From: Isochrysis galbana
Lineage: Eukaryota; Haptophyta; Isochrysidales; Isochrysidaceae
Assembly: GCA_018136815.1 (NCBI GenBank)
Contig: CM030935.1
Span: 535,382 to 599,381 of the forward strand
Direction of reading: 5' to 3'
Length of the DNA stretch: 64,000 nucleotides
Shown here: one piece after another, positions 29,646-40,606 of the stretch
Layout: each line of letters opens with the position of its first letter
Position numbering within the stretch: the stretch's first letter is position 1
Notes under the pieces: model-generated
Database searches by the model: none
What the model was told of the DNA's origin: nothing
The model's input: the letters and a program-made list of their open reading frames with translations, nothing else
Translations under genes and position numbers: made by a program

Positions 29646-32600
29646 ATGGCGCCCACCGTCGCGCTCCAGCTCTACCTGATTGCGCAGGGCGTGCCTCCCG
29701 AGAAGGTGGAGGAGGCCGCGCGCGCCGGACCGGAGGCGCTTCATGCTCTCGCCTCCGAAGACGCTGAGTACGACCTCGACGACGAGGAGCGCATCAATGC
29801 TGCATTCCAAGAGGCGAAGAGGGCGTGTCAGGCCGAGATCCACCGCCAGGCCGAGCTGCTGCACAAGCAGAAGGAGGTGCCGCTGACGCAGAAGGAGATT
29901 GAGGGGTTCCTACTTGAGAAGGGAGCCACCCAAGACATGATCGACGCCGCAGAGCTCAAGGGGTTTGCCGCGCTTGAGAGGCTGGCCGAGCAGTATGATG
30001 TCACAGGCCTCTCGGACCGCGCATTAGTGCGCAAGGTGTACAAGGAGAGGATGAAAATGGCCAAGCAGAGGAAACGGGAGGCCATGTTGAAAAAGTTCAG
30101 GCCTCTTAAGGATGCCGAGCGCGACCGCTACCGACTCGCCTTTGACCACTTTGATGCAGACAGCTCGGGTGAGCTCGACATGAACGAGTTCAAGATGGCC
30201 ATGATGGATTCCGGAATGTTCCCCCTTTCTTTCGAGGTGCAGGCTCTATTCGAGGAGGCGGACGAGGATAAATCTGGCAGCGTAGACTTTAATGAATACT
30301 GCCAATTTATCCAGTTGTACAAGAGCAACCAGGTCCAGTGCTCTTTACCTTCCCTCCCAATCCCACCTTCTCACCTCATGCCCAAGCCTTACCTGTACCA
30401 TCAGCCTCATCTCGTGGGTGTGTTGAGGTAGATGCGCCTGCATGTTGCTTCGATTCAATCTGATCCGGGCCGTCGTCCATCTTCTCACACCACTATGCAC
30501 TCATTGGACATGCTCAGTCGCGCATCGAGTGGCTCATCGAGACGATCATGGACTCCTGCACCCCCAAGCCTAAATATCTCAAGGATCCTGCGTTCCGCTT
30601 CATAAGGAAGATGGAACATGCAAGTGAGTGCAGCGCGCGCCTGGGCTGAGACCATGAGGGAGGGAGGAAGGAGAGCACGAGGGATAGGTGGGCATCTCGT
30701 GTGAGGCCGTTGGCCCTGCATGTCTGCGCCGCAACATTCACGCACTGGGTAAGGAAAGCGAGACACTCTGGGCAATAATGCACGTGTGGGGGACAGCATT
30801 TTGCCACTCGTCTTTTATGGTGGCGAGTGATGTTCCACGGATAGCCTTCGCAGGCAGTGTAGTCAGGCCCGGTTGCTGGCCAAAGTTTTGTCATAGCTGC
30901 TCGTCGCGTCCTGGCAGCGTCGCTCTTGCCGCTGAGCATGTACGGAGAAAAGTTCCATGTCCCATTGTTTATCAATTGCTGACGCAGTCGGATCCCTCGC
31001 CCGAACTTGCAGATCTTACCGACGCACAGGTGGAGGCCTTTGCGACCGATTACAGGCGCCTCAGGCGAGAGAACCTTCTGATCCCCGAGCGAGAGATTTA
31101 TCCCGTTGATGACGACGAAGTACTCACGCATTCGGATCTTAAGCGCGAAGATCCAGATCGGAGCCTCTTGGACAAGACGGTGAGAACCTCACAAAAGTTG
31201 CAAGGCACTTTTTCAGAGGAGCCCAACGAATCAATCGTGCGCGTCTTCAACAGCAACTCAGGATGCGCTCCGACCTCATCGGTTCTTGCGGACGGCTCGT
31301 TACTCTCATGACCACGCGCACCTCGTACCGGTCAGGTGATTCTGAAGCTCAATGGCGGCTTGGGCGCAAGCATGGGCTTGAAGCAGGCCAAGTCGCTTCT
31401 ACCTGTGAGGTCGGACGAAACCTTCCTCGATCTTGTGTGCTTGCAGGTCCGTATGTTCTCAAAGTGGGTGCGATGATGGATTGTGTTAGAACTGGGGAAC
31501 AACCGCGCCCATGCCATCTGTGTACTGCGCAATCGTGCGCGCACTACACAACACAAATAACTCGGTGCCGCGATTTAGCAATTCGCGCTATTGAGCAGTG
31601 GGGGATTTCTGCCGTCGCCGCCATGTTGAGTCCCTTGGGTCTCATCCTATTGGCAGATCTTGAGCTTGAGGGAGCACCTGTCTCCCCACCTTCCTTTGAT
31701 ATTGATGAACTCGACCTTCACTTCCCAGGCGAGTCCATGCCCTTGCCAAAGCTAATCAGGGCGGGCCCATGGAGATGATGACCTCGGTGTCGACTTTCGT
31801 CATATTCCAATATTGCTGCCGCACATGTTGCGAATGCCCTCCACGGTACGTAGGGCACGATGGATCGCCTAAAGAATAGATTCCCACAACTTCTTCGAGG
31901 AGGAGTTGACAGCAAAGAAGGTGTGCCCCTTCGAGTCGAGATGATGCAGGGCAAGGTCAGACGCCAACCACCTGCAGCACCTGAGCTCTTGCTCATGTTA
32001 CACTTCGTGCCTTCTCGCGTCGGCCTGGCAGCAATGGCTCGGGGGTTCAACTGCCGACGCCATGCTGGACCCAACCCACATATTCCCCCACTGCGCGTGC
32101 TTTCCCGCAGGCGCCAAAGATTGCCGAGGAGAATTTGTCCCCCGTTGCCTGTAAGAACCGAAAGTTGGAGTGGTACCCCCCGGGCCACGGCGAGCTCTAT
32201 GCGACCCTTTCAAAATCCCGAGTTCTTGATGACTTGTTGGTGAAAGGGTGAGCCGCAAGCGCGCAGCATACACGACCCTTCGGAGCCCACCTCGTGCGCC
32301 GAAGTGGCTCGAGCACTCGACCGTTTGCGCACACGACTTTTCAGCCACATCATCTCTTTTGGTTCATTGTTGGACCCCTCGTGCTCTTATGCACATCAAT
32401 AAATCATAGGCAAAGGGTCCCAACTCCACGTCTTTTCGCTGCATCTTGTCAGATATGAATACATGTTTGTTTCAAACGTAGAGAACCTGGGGGCCACGTT
32501 GGACCAGGCGATTCTCACCCACTTTGCCACGTCGGGGATTTCAATGTTGATGGAGGTGCGCCGCCGCACCCTCGCACCACCACAGCTGCTAGCCGCGACC

Positions 32601-34262
32601 ATCATTGTCTATCTGCTTTGTTCCTCCATGTGCGTCACCAACGTCTATGGCCAGGTGGTGCATCGTACGGAGGCAGATAGTGACTTGGCTCATCTGGCCA
32701 AAAAGGGAAACCGCTATGTACTCCGAGAGCGAGCGCAATGTCCCGAGGAAGACTTGGTGAGGCGCACGCATGACATGTTTATGAGAGGACTTCCGCAGCG
32801 AGAAGCACCGGAGGGTTGGGTTGGGTTCGTTTCAGAGTTCCAGATGGGTTGAATCCATCACATGGCCGTTCGACCAGGGTCGGCTGCCCGCATCTCCTTG
32901 CACCCCAGGTCTGACAAGATAGACGTGTGCGCAAGCGCGGGTGTACCCTCACAAGTATCAATAGGTGCTAAGAATAACTACTCTCGCCCATGCTGTCCCC
33001 TTCTTCTAGGGCCGTTTTGAGGACACGATGGCCCACCGCTTCTGCAATACAAACAATCTGTGGATCAATCTTAAGAAGCTCAATGAAAAAATCAAGGAGA
33101 GCAAGAAGATCGCAAATGGTCACGCGCTCCCATTGCCTGTTGTCAAATACCACAAGACCGTCAATCCCAGGAAGAAGGATTCCGATAAGGTGATGACAGG
33201 GTGGCTGCATGGCACATGAGCAGTGCGTTGGTCGTGCCACTGCAAACGAGAATACACTCTTGCGCTGCCCGTCCACTCGCACCGACAGCCTTAGCCTTCG
33301 TCCCGTCACTACGGAACTCTCACCCACCCATGCCATCATAAGATGCGCTCCGTACCGTGGTGTTCTTCACCCTATCCTAAGCTGTCCAACAACACATCCC
33401 AACTCTTCTTAGCGTTCTTGCCATCTCCTTTGCCTGCCTCGCGCTTTCCTGCTCCTATCGTTGAATTGACTAGCCCAATCATCATACGGTTCAAGCTGCT
33501 CGACTTCCTCGCGCTCCGTGGTGTAGGTGATCCAACTGGAGACGCAGGCCGGCGATGCAATCAGTGCGTTCGAAGATGCCGAGTTGATCCTCGTCGACCG
33601 CGAACGATTCGTGACGGTGCGTCTGGGCACCATGCTGTTTACCGCTTGCTTGCACGGATCATCTTCCACGAAAGCATTCAATCTCCTCTAGAGCATAACA
33701 AAGCTTTGCTCTCTTTTCCCCATCTACATGACGTACGCCTCCTAGTCTATTATCTTACTCAACCATTTAATACTCCGCCCTTCCCCTAGGTGAAAACCAC
33801 AGAAGATTTGCTCTGCATTAAGAGCGACGCCTATGAGATGAAACAGCATGACCACCGAATCACTTTGCGCCCCGAGCTACTTCTCAATGGCCCTCCCGTT
33901 GTCCAACTTGACGAACGCTATTATAAATTTTACGACCAGCTCAATGTGAGAAGTTTACACCCGCGCAACCAACGCAAATTTAATTGATTACTCAAGCACT
34001 ATCACCCACCAGCCAACCTGTTGCTTACACACGCATGCCATCCATCCACGATGTTGTGGCCTTGCAGGCGCTGATTCCCAATGGCGCGCCTAGTCTTATT
34101 CGATGCCGGAAGCTGACGGTCATCGGGAAGTGGATTTTCGCGGCCAACGTCATTCTCGAAGGCGAGGTCGTCCTCTGCAACCACTCCGAGAATGTCGAGA
34201 CGCTTAAGTCTGGCACTTACCACACAACGAAGATTGAAATCAAGGCAGAAGGTAGGGCGTGA
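29646..34262 (+). CDS. EF-hand calcium-binding / UDP-glucose pyrophosphorylase fusion protein
   Basis: UGPase makes UDP-glucose from UTP and glucose-1-phosphate for glycan and storage-glucan synthesis. Exons: 29646-30332, 30518-30623, 31013-31179, 31336-31446, one or more unresolved in 31447-32110, 32111-32247, 32453-32555, 32655-32756, 33010-33189, 33527-33616, 33790-33945, 34068-34262. Phases agree at every resolved junction. Exon 1 carries two EF-hands, DADSSGELDMNEF and DEDKSGSVDFNEY, after a helical N-terminal region of about 165 residues. The UGPase entry motif crosses the exon 2/3 junction (FRFIRKMEHA + NLTDAQVEAF), which ties the two halves together. Then KLNGGLGASMGLKQAKSLL (nucleotide loop), EWYPPGHGELY, FVSNVENLGAT, FCNTNNLWINL, KTTEDLLCIKSDAY and a C-terminal beta-helix. 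The LMNSF…DT region expected between exons 4 and 5 was not located. No targeting peptide, so probably cytosolic. Confidence 0.85.
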
Positions 34263-34619
34263 TCCATTGATGATGGGGTCAAGAGGCTACTAGCAAGGAG
34301 TTGATTGGGTACTTCTTTGCTACGAAGATCGTCTCGTGCAGTCCCTTATCTCGCATCGTAGTTGGGATGCTCACCATTGCCGCCCTTTGGGGAATCACCG
34401 TCCATATGCACATTAGTGAATAAATGGATATTTCGACTATGCGTGGGCTGTGCCATGCGAATGCCGTGTTGATGGTGGCATCGATGAAGACGTAGACCGC
34501 CGGTGGCGGTTGTGGTCTGTTGCCGTTTCCCACTACTGCCACTCGATCACTAGGAAGGCTTCTTGTCAGCGGAAGATTGCTAATGTGCACCAAAAAAATG
34601 GCAGCGAAGATTCTGTACC

Positions 34620-34725
34620 TACTACTACTACCGCGACCAGGGATTGAAGGGGGTAGCGTAAAGGGAGTGAGAGTTTGGGGTAATGGCGATGAGGTGAGTC
34701 AACACCGTGAGTGGGATGGGGCCCC
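34620..34725 (+). mobile_element. 3' fragment of a family-B retroposon
   Basis: attgaagggggtagcgtaaa, gggagtgagagtttgggg and caccgtgagtg match the last 130 bp of the copies ending at 12609 and 52319, but the T-tailed end is missing. 34263-34620 contains nothing recognised. Confidence 0.55.
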
Positions 34726-34759
34726 AAGTGATAAAATAATATACTATTACTACTAATTA

Positions 34760-34870
34760 ATGTTATTTCTATATCCTAGCCGACCCCGACCCCACTACTT
34801 AATTGGACAACGTTTCTTTCCCGGAATCTCGCCATGCCTGACGAGCCAAGTGTCCGAAAAAAATTCTTTA
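34760..34870 (+). repeat. Repeat shared with 44.72-44.82 kb and with MITE ends
   Basis: tatcctagccgacccc, gacaacgtttct, tcgccatgcctgacgagcc and gtgtccga recur in order at 44725-44815. The central cgccatgccNgacgagcc also occurs in both arms of the palindromic MITE at 8693-9032, so this may be one end of a related DNA transposon. Confidence 0.5.
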
Positions 34871-34899
34871 AGGTGACCGCTAAGCTATATCATGGATAC

Positions 34900-35205
34900 A
34901 TCCATGATATGTGCATCATAGAGTGGATGCTCATTCTAACCTCTGTATGTTTATACCGTTAGCTACTGAGGTCTCCCTCGCGGCCGTTTCGAGTCCGCGC
35001 GGGGCATTCTTGCGGCACAGAAATTTCCCCGCGCGCTCTTACTTTGTTACTATTAGTTTCGCGTGCGTTTGTGTGCGAATGTGCGTACGCGTGAATGTAG
35101 TAAGAATCTTATCCGGCGATATACGATTGGCGATGCGATCGGCGATGGCGCTCTCTCTGCCTCGCCCAAGCCGCCGCGGTGGTTGCCTCATGGGCACCGC
35201 CGCGA
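34900..35205 (+). repeat. Three-copy interspersed repeat (family C), copy 1
   Basis: About 300 bp from ggatgctcattctaacctct to gcctcatgggcaccgccgcg. Copies at 39785-39978 (right part only, +) and 58085-58400 (-). The words cacagaaat, ttagtttcgc, gaatgtagt, atcttatcc and ggcgatgcgatcggcgatgg are common to all. A tRNA B-box-like gtttcgagtcc lies at 34985 (ggtttcgaatcc in the third copy). It could be a SINE or a solo terminal repeat. Confidence 0.6.
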
Positions 35206-35716
35206 TATGGAGCTGCTGCACGGGACTGGGTGGGTCCCTATGGACCCTGCCCACCTGCCCGCATTCATCCGGCGCCTTCTTGCCCCCATGCGGAGCGCTC
35301 GGACCTCTTTCGCATCCGCGATCGACTGCTCTCGTACTGACTCTCCCCCCCCATCCCTGGTCGCCAGGAAGACAAGGGCCTCCTCCGGGCGGCACCCAGG
35401 GCCAGCGAGGCGAGCGAGGGAGAGGCGAGAGGCAGGGGGGCCAGGGGCTGAGCTCCAGCCTCCACTGCCCCTTGAGCTGCCCTTGCTGGCCCTCTGGGTG
35501 CCCCCGGCCCCCGAAGGACCTATGCGAGCAGGCTGTGGCGCGCCGCATGGCGACACGCCGCAGGGAGAGAGGTGGAAGAGAGAGGGTGAAGCGAGGGAGA
35601 GGGGGGGATTTGCACACACCCCGATGGAGTGTGGTGTGTGGTGAGAAATGAGACCCGTTTGCGTTGGCAAACGGGCGGGGAGGGGGGGCTGGCGACAGGA
35701 GGGAGATGGGATAATA
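35206..35716 (+). mobile_element. GC-rich retroposon (family A/B core), 5'-truncated
   Basis: Contains tcgtactgactctccccccc, the core gccagcgaggcgagcgaggg, ggccaggggctgagctccag and ccttgagctgcccttgctgg, and a 3' part aaacgggcggggaggggggc, ending gggagatgggataataataa. Matches 36115-36640 in inverted orientation. No 5' hairpin, so truncated by the junction with repeat C. Confidence 0.6.
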
Positions 35717-37153
35717 ATAAAACAACTGAGCGTTAGTACCACTACTGCCACTAGCCCGGTACTATCACGACACCCCTCAGCGCACTTGCCCGCACGCCTT
35801 GAAGTGATGGCACAGACACATACTCATATGCATCCCTACAAATCTCCCCCCTCGCAAACCCCCGGCTCCCATTATAACTCCCCACAAGTTACAATGGGGG
35901 AAAACCCAGTGAGGCGGACCGACCTACGTCGGGCGACTCACCGCGGGGAAAAACACCGGGGGGGGGGAGGGTCCTCTCGTCCATGAAGCGGAACGGCCCT
36001 TACAGCTTACAGCTCTCGCCGCGAGCGATCCTCGAGGAATAAAAGACTGCGCCTCGAGATACCTGCCACAAGGGTTCTCGTAGGCGCCTTGAGCCTCTCC
36101 CTCCTCATCTCCCACCTGTCGCCAGCCGCCCCTCTCCGCCCGTTTGCTTACGCAAACGGGTCCCATTTCTTACCGCACTCCATCGGGGGGGGTGCAAAAC
36201 CCCCCCTCTCCCTCTCTCCGTTCTCCTCCACCTGTGTCCCTGCGGCGCGCCGCATACGGGTCCCATTACTTACCGCAGGGGGTGCAAATCCCCCCCTCTC
36301 CCTCATTCCATTCTCTTCCGCCCCGGTCCCTGCGGCGCGTCGCCATGCGGCGCGCCATGGCCTGCTCTCAGAGGTCCTTCAGGGGCGCCCAGAGGGCCAG
36401 CAGGGGCAGCTCAGGGGGCAGTGGAGGCTGGGGCTCAGCCCCTGGCCCCCCCTGCCTCTCCCACGCTTGCCTCGCTGGCCATGGGAGCCGCCCAGAGGCA
36501 TCTGTCTGCCTGGCGACCAGGGAAGGGGGGGGGGTCAGCTCGAGGGCAGGCCCACGCAGGGCGTGGGAGTGCGAATCACGGCCCGCGCCCACTAGGGGTC
36601 TGGGCCAGTGTGGTGATTGCCCAGCCCCTGCCAAAGGGCAGGGGCTGTGGTTGATTGTACGGGCCCACCCCAGGGGGTGTCCGCGATGGAGAGAGGGGGG
36701 CGCGAGGCCCCCATTGACCCCTACTTATAAAAGTAGGTTGTGAGGAGGGAGATGGGAAGGGAGCGGCTCAAGACGTCTTGGGATACCCCCCTGGCAGGTA
36801 TCTCGTATCTCGGGGCGCAGTCGCTTATTTCTCGAGGACTGCTGCGCGAGCTGTTAAGGGCAGTTCTTCTTTTTTGACGAGAGCCCCCCCCCCCGGGTGC
36901 TTTTTCCCGCGGAGAGTCGCCCGACGTAGGTCGGTCCGCCTCAATGGGTTTTCCCTCATTGTCATTGTAGCTTGTGGGGAGTTATAACGGGAGCCGGAGG
37001 TTTGCGAGGTGGGAGATTTGAAGGGGTGCATATGCATATAATGTGTCTAGTGACAACACACGTCAAGGTGTACGGGCAAGTGCGCTTAGGGGTGTCGTGA
37101 TAGTACCGGGCTAGTGGGAGTAGTGGTACTAACGCTCAGTTGTTTTATTTACT
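35717..37153. repeat. Large fold-back structure with ~400-bp inverted arms
   Basis: The left arm (about 35717-36112) starts aataaaacaactgagcgtta; the right arm (about 36739-37153) ends with the reverse complement taacgctcagttgtttta. The arms share long stretches (…gggctagtg…, cgacgtaggtcggtccgcct, gagatacctgcc) at roughly 80 percent. The 620-bp centre is a minus-oriented family-B retroposon. This is either a TIR/fold-back transposon into which a retroposon inserted, or a composite. No target duplication longer than 2-3 bp can be defined. Confidence 0.65.
36115..36738 (-). mobile_element. Family-B retroposon copy within the fold-back
   Basis: On the minus strand it begins CAACCTACTTTTATAAGTAG at 36738, passes tcaatgggggcctcgcgcc and the cagcccctgcc/ggcaggggct hairpin, the family core, and an aaacggg/cccgttt hairpin near 36150. 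The 5' end is complete, which supports family-wide conservation of the terminal hairpin. Confidence 0.7.
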
Positions 37154-37431
37154 GTAATGGGCCCTCAAGGGCGCGTCATCGTGAACCCATACGCCCTGCT
37201 CATATCTGAGATATTCTCGTCTACGGAGATTCAGAGATATTCTACTACTAGATGTATCTGTAAGCTCATTTCTAATTTTCAACGTTGGCTTCAGAAATTG
37301 AGGCGAATGCCAATGGATAGGGATTCGCGCACACAACCAGCGTGCCCGACCACTATCTATCGCGGTCGAGACCCGACTAAGCTGGGTTTGACAGCGCTGG
37401 GCGATGCGTTGCTAAGCAGCTATGGTTGCAC

Positions 37432-38062
37432 CTAATTGACCTCATTCTCTTCTAGTGGCAGCTCTGCGAGCCGTGGAATGAAGCTATCTTCCTCCTCTGA
37501 AAGTCCGTTCGCGAGCGCAATCTGTCGATCAAGAAGCATTTTTACCTGCTCGGCGGACATCGGGTTCTCGGGGATGCCATCAACACCATCCTCTCCCTGC
37601 GTAATCAAGGAAGATAAAAAGTAAACATTTTCAACCACCGAAGAAGGTAATAACAAATGCCAAAGACATGAGCAGCGGGAAGAAAGGTTCCCCTCGATTG
37701 GTCAAAAGAAGCATCGGATGACATGTGCCATCGTCTCGAAATATCCAGGTGTTGTGTCGTGCGAACTGAAATGCTTGCTGGCTAGAACAGCGTGCTGGCT
37801 ATCCCTACATGGCGCAGTGCTGACCAAGCCAACTGATGGTCTTTCACCTACCTTGGTGAACGAACGCCAGTCACTGAGTAATGAAATTGTGATAGACGAG
37901 TGGGACGAGGTGCAGGCTTGCTACAAGCAAGAAGAGCATGTATCTGGCATACCTCTGAGAGATCCTCGCCGTCTGCGCCATACACGGCGAGCAGCCCATC
38001 CTTTTCGCGCCGGCTGAGCTGGTCGAGCTCAGTGGCTGCGGATCCTTCCGGCGGTGCATCCG
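37432..38062 (-). CDS. Two C-terminal exons of an acidic protein of unknown function
   Basis: Minus strand: exon 38062-37953 (…DAPPEGSAATELDQLSRREK, DGLLAVYGADGEDLSE) and last exon 37596-37432 (GEDGVDGIPENPMSAEQVKM, LLDRQIALANGLSEEEDSFI, PRLAELPLEENEVN, stop TAG). The intron starts gtatgcc and ends tacgcag, and the phase is correct. At least one exon lies upstream; the glycine-rich frame at 38525-38310 (starting MRITNGPCGFVFTGP) is a candidate but is not proven. Acidic and short; no domain recognised. Confidence 0.55.
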
Positions 38063-38309
38063 CTAGGCAGCAGAAGCCAAAATAGTGCCAACAGCACATA
38101 CGGAGGCGCCTACCTGGCGCCACGCGTTCACTGTTCCCCGGCGGCTGCCAATTCAGAGCGAGTCCGGCCGACCAGGTGCGGGCAGAACGATAAATGTTAA
38201 GAGTTTAACCGCAGTTGTTTTGTATGATGTATTGGGCCAAACAATCAAACAGTCAACCTCCCCCCTCCCCCTCCCCCCTCCCCTCTCCGCTTTGCTGCTG
38301 GGGGCCGTG

Positions 38310-38530
38310 TTACTCACTCCCCCGCCCCCTTACCGTGAGCCCAGGGGGGGCGGCAGGGAGGAGGGGAAACTGCGAGGTCCCGCCGCCGCCGTCTCCTCCT
38401 CCGTCGTCTCCGCCTCCGCCACCGCCTCCATCTCCTCCTCCGCCCACGCCGCCGCCCTCGCCCTCGCCGCCACCGCCGTGGGGGCCAGTGAAAACAAAAC
38501 CGCATGGTCCGTTCGTGATGCGCAATAGAC
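38310..38530. repeat. Low-complexity CCG/CCT triplet tract
   Basis: Repeated cctcctccg/gccgcc triplets give glycine-rich frames on the minus strand and serine/proline-rich frames on the plus strand. A (gt)n run follows at 38562-38582. Any coding use is uncertain. Confidence 0.5.
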
Positions 38531-38809
38531 TTGTAGCAGAGGAGCCCCGTCGTCTCGATAATGTGTGTGTGTGTGTGTGTGAATCTAACTAACGGTGTGA
38601 CTTTTAACCAATAGACGATAAGTGAAAAGGTGAAAACAAAACGTCCGCGTGGTCCTCTTTCGACGGAACGCGACTTCGCAGGGAAGAGAGGAGAAAGAGG
38701 GGAGAGGGAGAGGAGAGGGGAGCGGCAGCTCTCCCCTCCGGCTTTAACGTGTCTTCTTGCCCCGTTTATTATTTATTAGGTAAATGAAGACTAGGCTCAG
38801 GCCAAAATA

Positions 38810-38960
38810 TCCCGTTTTCTACCCCCATATATCCCGGGCACATATCCTTTTTATATCCCGCGCGACCCCCCAAATATCTTCGAAATATCCCGTTCTAATA
38901 CGACATATCTCGTTTATATCCCGTGCGGCCCCCCAAATATCTTCGAAATATCGGGTTCAA
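38810..38960. repeat. Cluster of atatcccg words
   Basis: atatcccg or a one-base variant recurs about eight times, with gaccccccaaatatcttcga / ggccccccaaatatcttcga showing a longer internal repeat about 65 bp apart. Similar clusters lie at 39555-39580 and (as atatcc) 62270-62390. Confidence 0.6.
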
Positions 38961-39115
38961 AAATACATCTTTTACGTATTATAAGCCGAGTACCCTAGCT
39001 TTAAGACATATCTTTGTACATAGCAATAGTGCTTACCATAAAGTACATAGTACTATGACACACATTCACATTCACATTCATTGCTCATTGCCATTGCCCA
39101 CGACGCTTGCTCGTG

Positions 39116-39376
39116 TTATAGCGCAACATGATGGAGGTTTGGATCTGGATCTGGTCTGCAAGACTCAGTCAGGCCGTGGCTAACGGCCGACCCCTTCTTG
39201 TACGGCAGGGACTCGTCCGTGAGATCAACGTGGTCGTTCGCGCTGTCGCTCTCGCTGTCCGTGCTGCCCTCGCTCTCCTCGTCCTCGTCCTCGTGGTCCT
39301 TGTCCTCGTGGCGCTGCATGCTGACCTGTGGGTGCGTGCGATCTGTAAACAGGGATTCACACTCACACTCTCCCAC
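39116..39376 (-). other. Short acidic ORF, possible exon
   Basis: The minus-strand frame has EDKDHEDEDEESEGSTDSES and ANDHVDLTDESLPYKK, biased like a real acidic region, then a stop. No splice partners or start are convincing. May be a relic. Confidence 0.25.
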
Positions 39377-39784
39377 TTATTACTGAAACACCCCATTTCA
39401 CCTAATGGGGAGCAAGGGGGAGGGAGGGGGGCTCATGGGTTCGCGTTCGCGTTCGCGCCAACGCGCCAACAGCCAACAAGCCCCCCCCCCTGTATTCGCC
39501 CCCGCCCCCCCCTGTATGTATTCGCCCTTGGGCACCCCCACCCGCCACCCGCCCAAATATCCCGAGATATCCCGGATACCCTGATACCTCACTCGATGAT
39601 CTGCGCGCGCGCCGCGTCCTTGCGTCTGTACTAGCATAAAACATTCGGAGTGAAAACAAAACTATCACCTGGCCCTCTTTTGACGGAACGCGACTTTGAG
39701 TTTTATTTTTACCGTTACGGTAATTGTTCGCGCGTCTATGGTAAGAAATGCAGGTAACAGATTTGGGCCCCTCTGCGTTCCCTC

Positions 39785-39978
39785 CCCCCCCGCACAGAAA
39801 TTTCCCCGCGCGCTCCTACTTTGTTACCATTAGTTTCGCGTGCGTTTGTGTGAATGTGCGTGCGCATGAATGTAGTAAGAATCTTATCCGGCGATATACG
39901 ATTGGCGATGCGATCGGCGATGGCGCTCTGCCTCGCCAAAGCCGCGGTGGTTGCCTCATGGGCACCACCGCGATAACC
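39785..39978 (+). repeat. Family C repeat, copy 2 (right part)
   Basis: Matches 35012-35205 closely and breaks off at the same point (…atgggcaccaccgcgata), after which the gypsy-like fossil begins. The shared boundary suggests a real element end. Confidence 0.6.
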
Positions 39979-40506
39979 TCACTCACGCGCAAGGGGTGCG
40001 ACGTCGCGTGCGAGTCGCAGACCGAAGCTTGCCGCCTGGCTGTCGAGGACCTCAAGAAAGCTATCTCCGAGGAACCGGTCCTCGCACCTCCTCGAGAAGA
40101 CCGTCCGTTCATTGTCAAGACCGATGGCGCTAGTAAACTCGGCATAGCCAGCATCCTAGCCCAAAGGGACGACGAGGGACGCGAGCGCGTGATCGCATAT
40201 TACGGTCGTAGCTTAAGCCCCGCGGAACGCCATTGGACTGTCACCGAGAACGAGCTTTTAGCCGCGTTAGAATCCATTCTTTCGGAATCCATTCGGAATT
40301 GGAGACCCTACTTATGGGGCCGCCATTTCACCCTCGTCGTTGATCATTCCGCGCTACGATGGCTCCATACGATGAAGTACCAAGTCGCCGGCGGCCCAGC
40401 TTCGCGGCTTATGCGTTGGGTCTTGAAGCTAGCCGCTCGCACGGCGCACGGCGACGGCGAGCCTCAACGTGGCTGACGTCGAGGATTTTTCCGACGGCGT
40501 ACTCGA
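39979..40506 (+). mobile_element. Fossil Ty3/gypsy LTR-retrotransposon fragment (RNase H region of pol)
   Basis: Only a piece of pol remains: the end of the reverse transcriptase and the RNase H domain of Ty3/gypsy type. It runs into an assembly gap, so its right-hand extent is unknown. Gag, protease, most of the reverse transcriptase and integrase are not seen. Broken; the surviving segment is well preserved, suggesting moderate age. The adjacent family C repeat might be related to its ends but this is not established. Confidence 0.75.
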
Positions 40507-40606
40507 NNNNNNNNNNNNNNNNNNNNNNNNNNNNNNNNNNNNNNNNNNNNNNNNNNNNNNNNNNNNNNNNNNNNNNNNNNNNNNNNNNNNNNNNNNNNNN
40601 NNNNNN
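40507..40606. other. Assembly gap (100 N)
   Basis: Exactly 100 N directly after the gypsy-like fragment. Sequence 40607-41262 beyond it has no recognised gene; a frame KTLAYAKGRGISLYRHLQEF at 41115-41180 looks protein-like but is isolated. Confidence 0.95.

Noticed and set aside
30688-30987. Separate start of the UGPase gene upstream of exon 3
   Set aside because: The frame upstream is not protein-like, and the acceptor at 31012 joins exon 2 in phase and restores the family motif, so a fusion gene is preferred.
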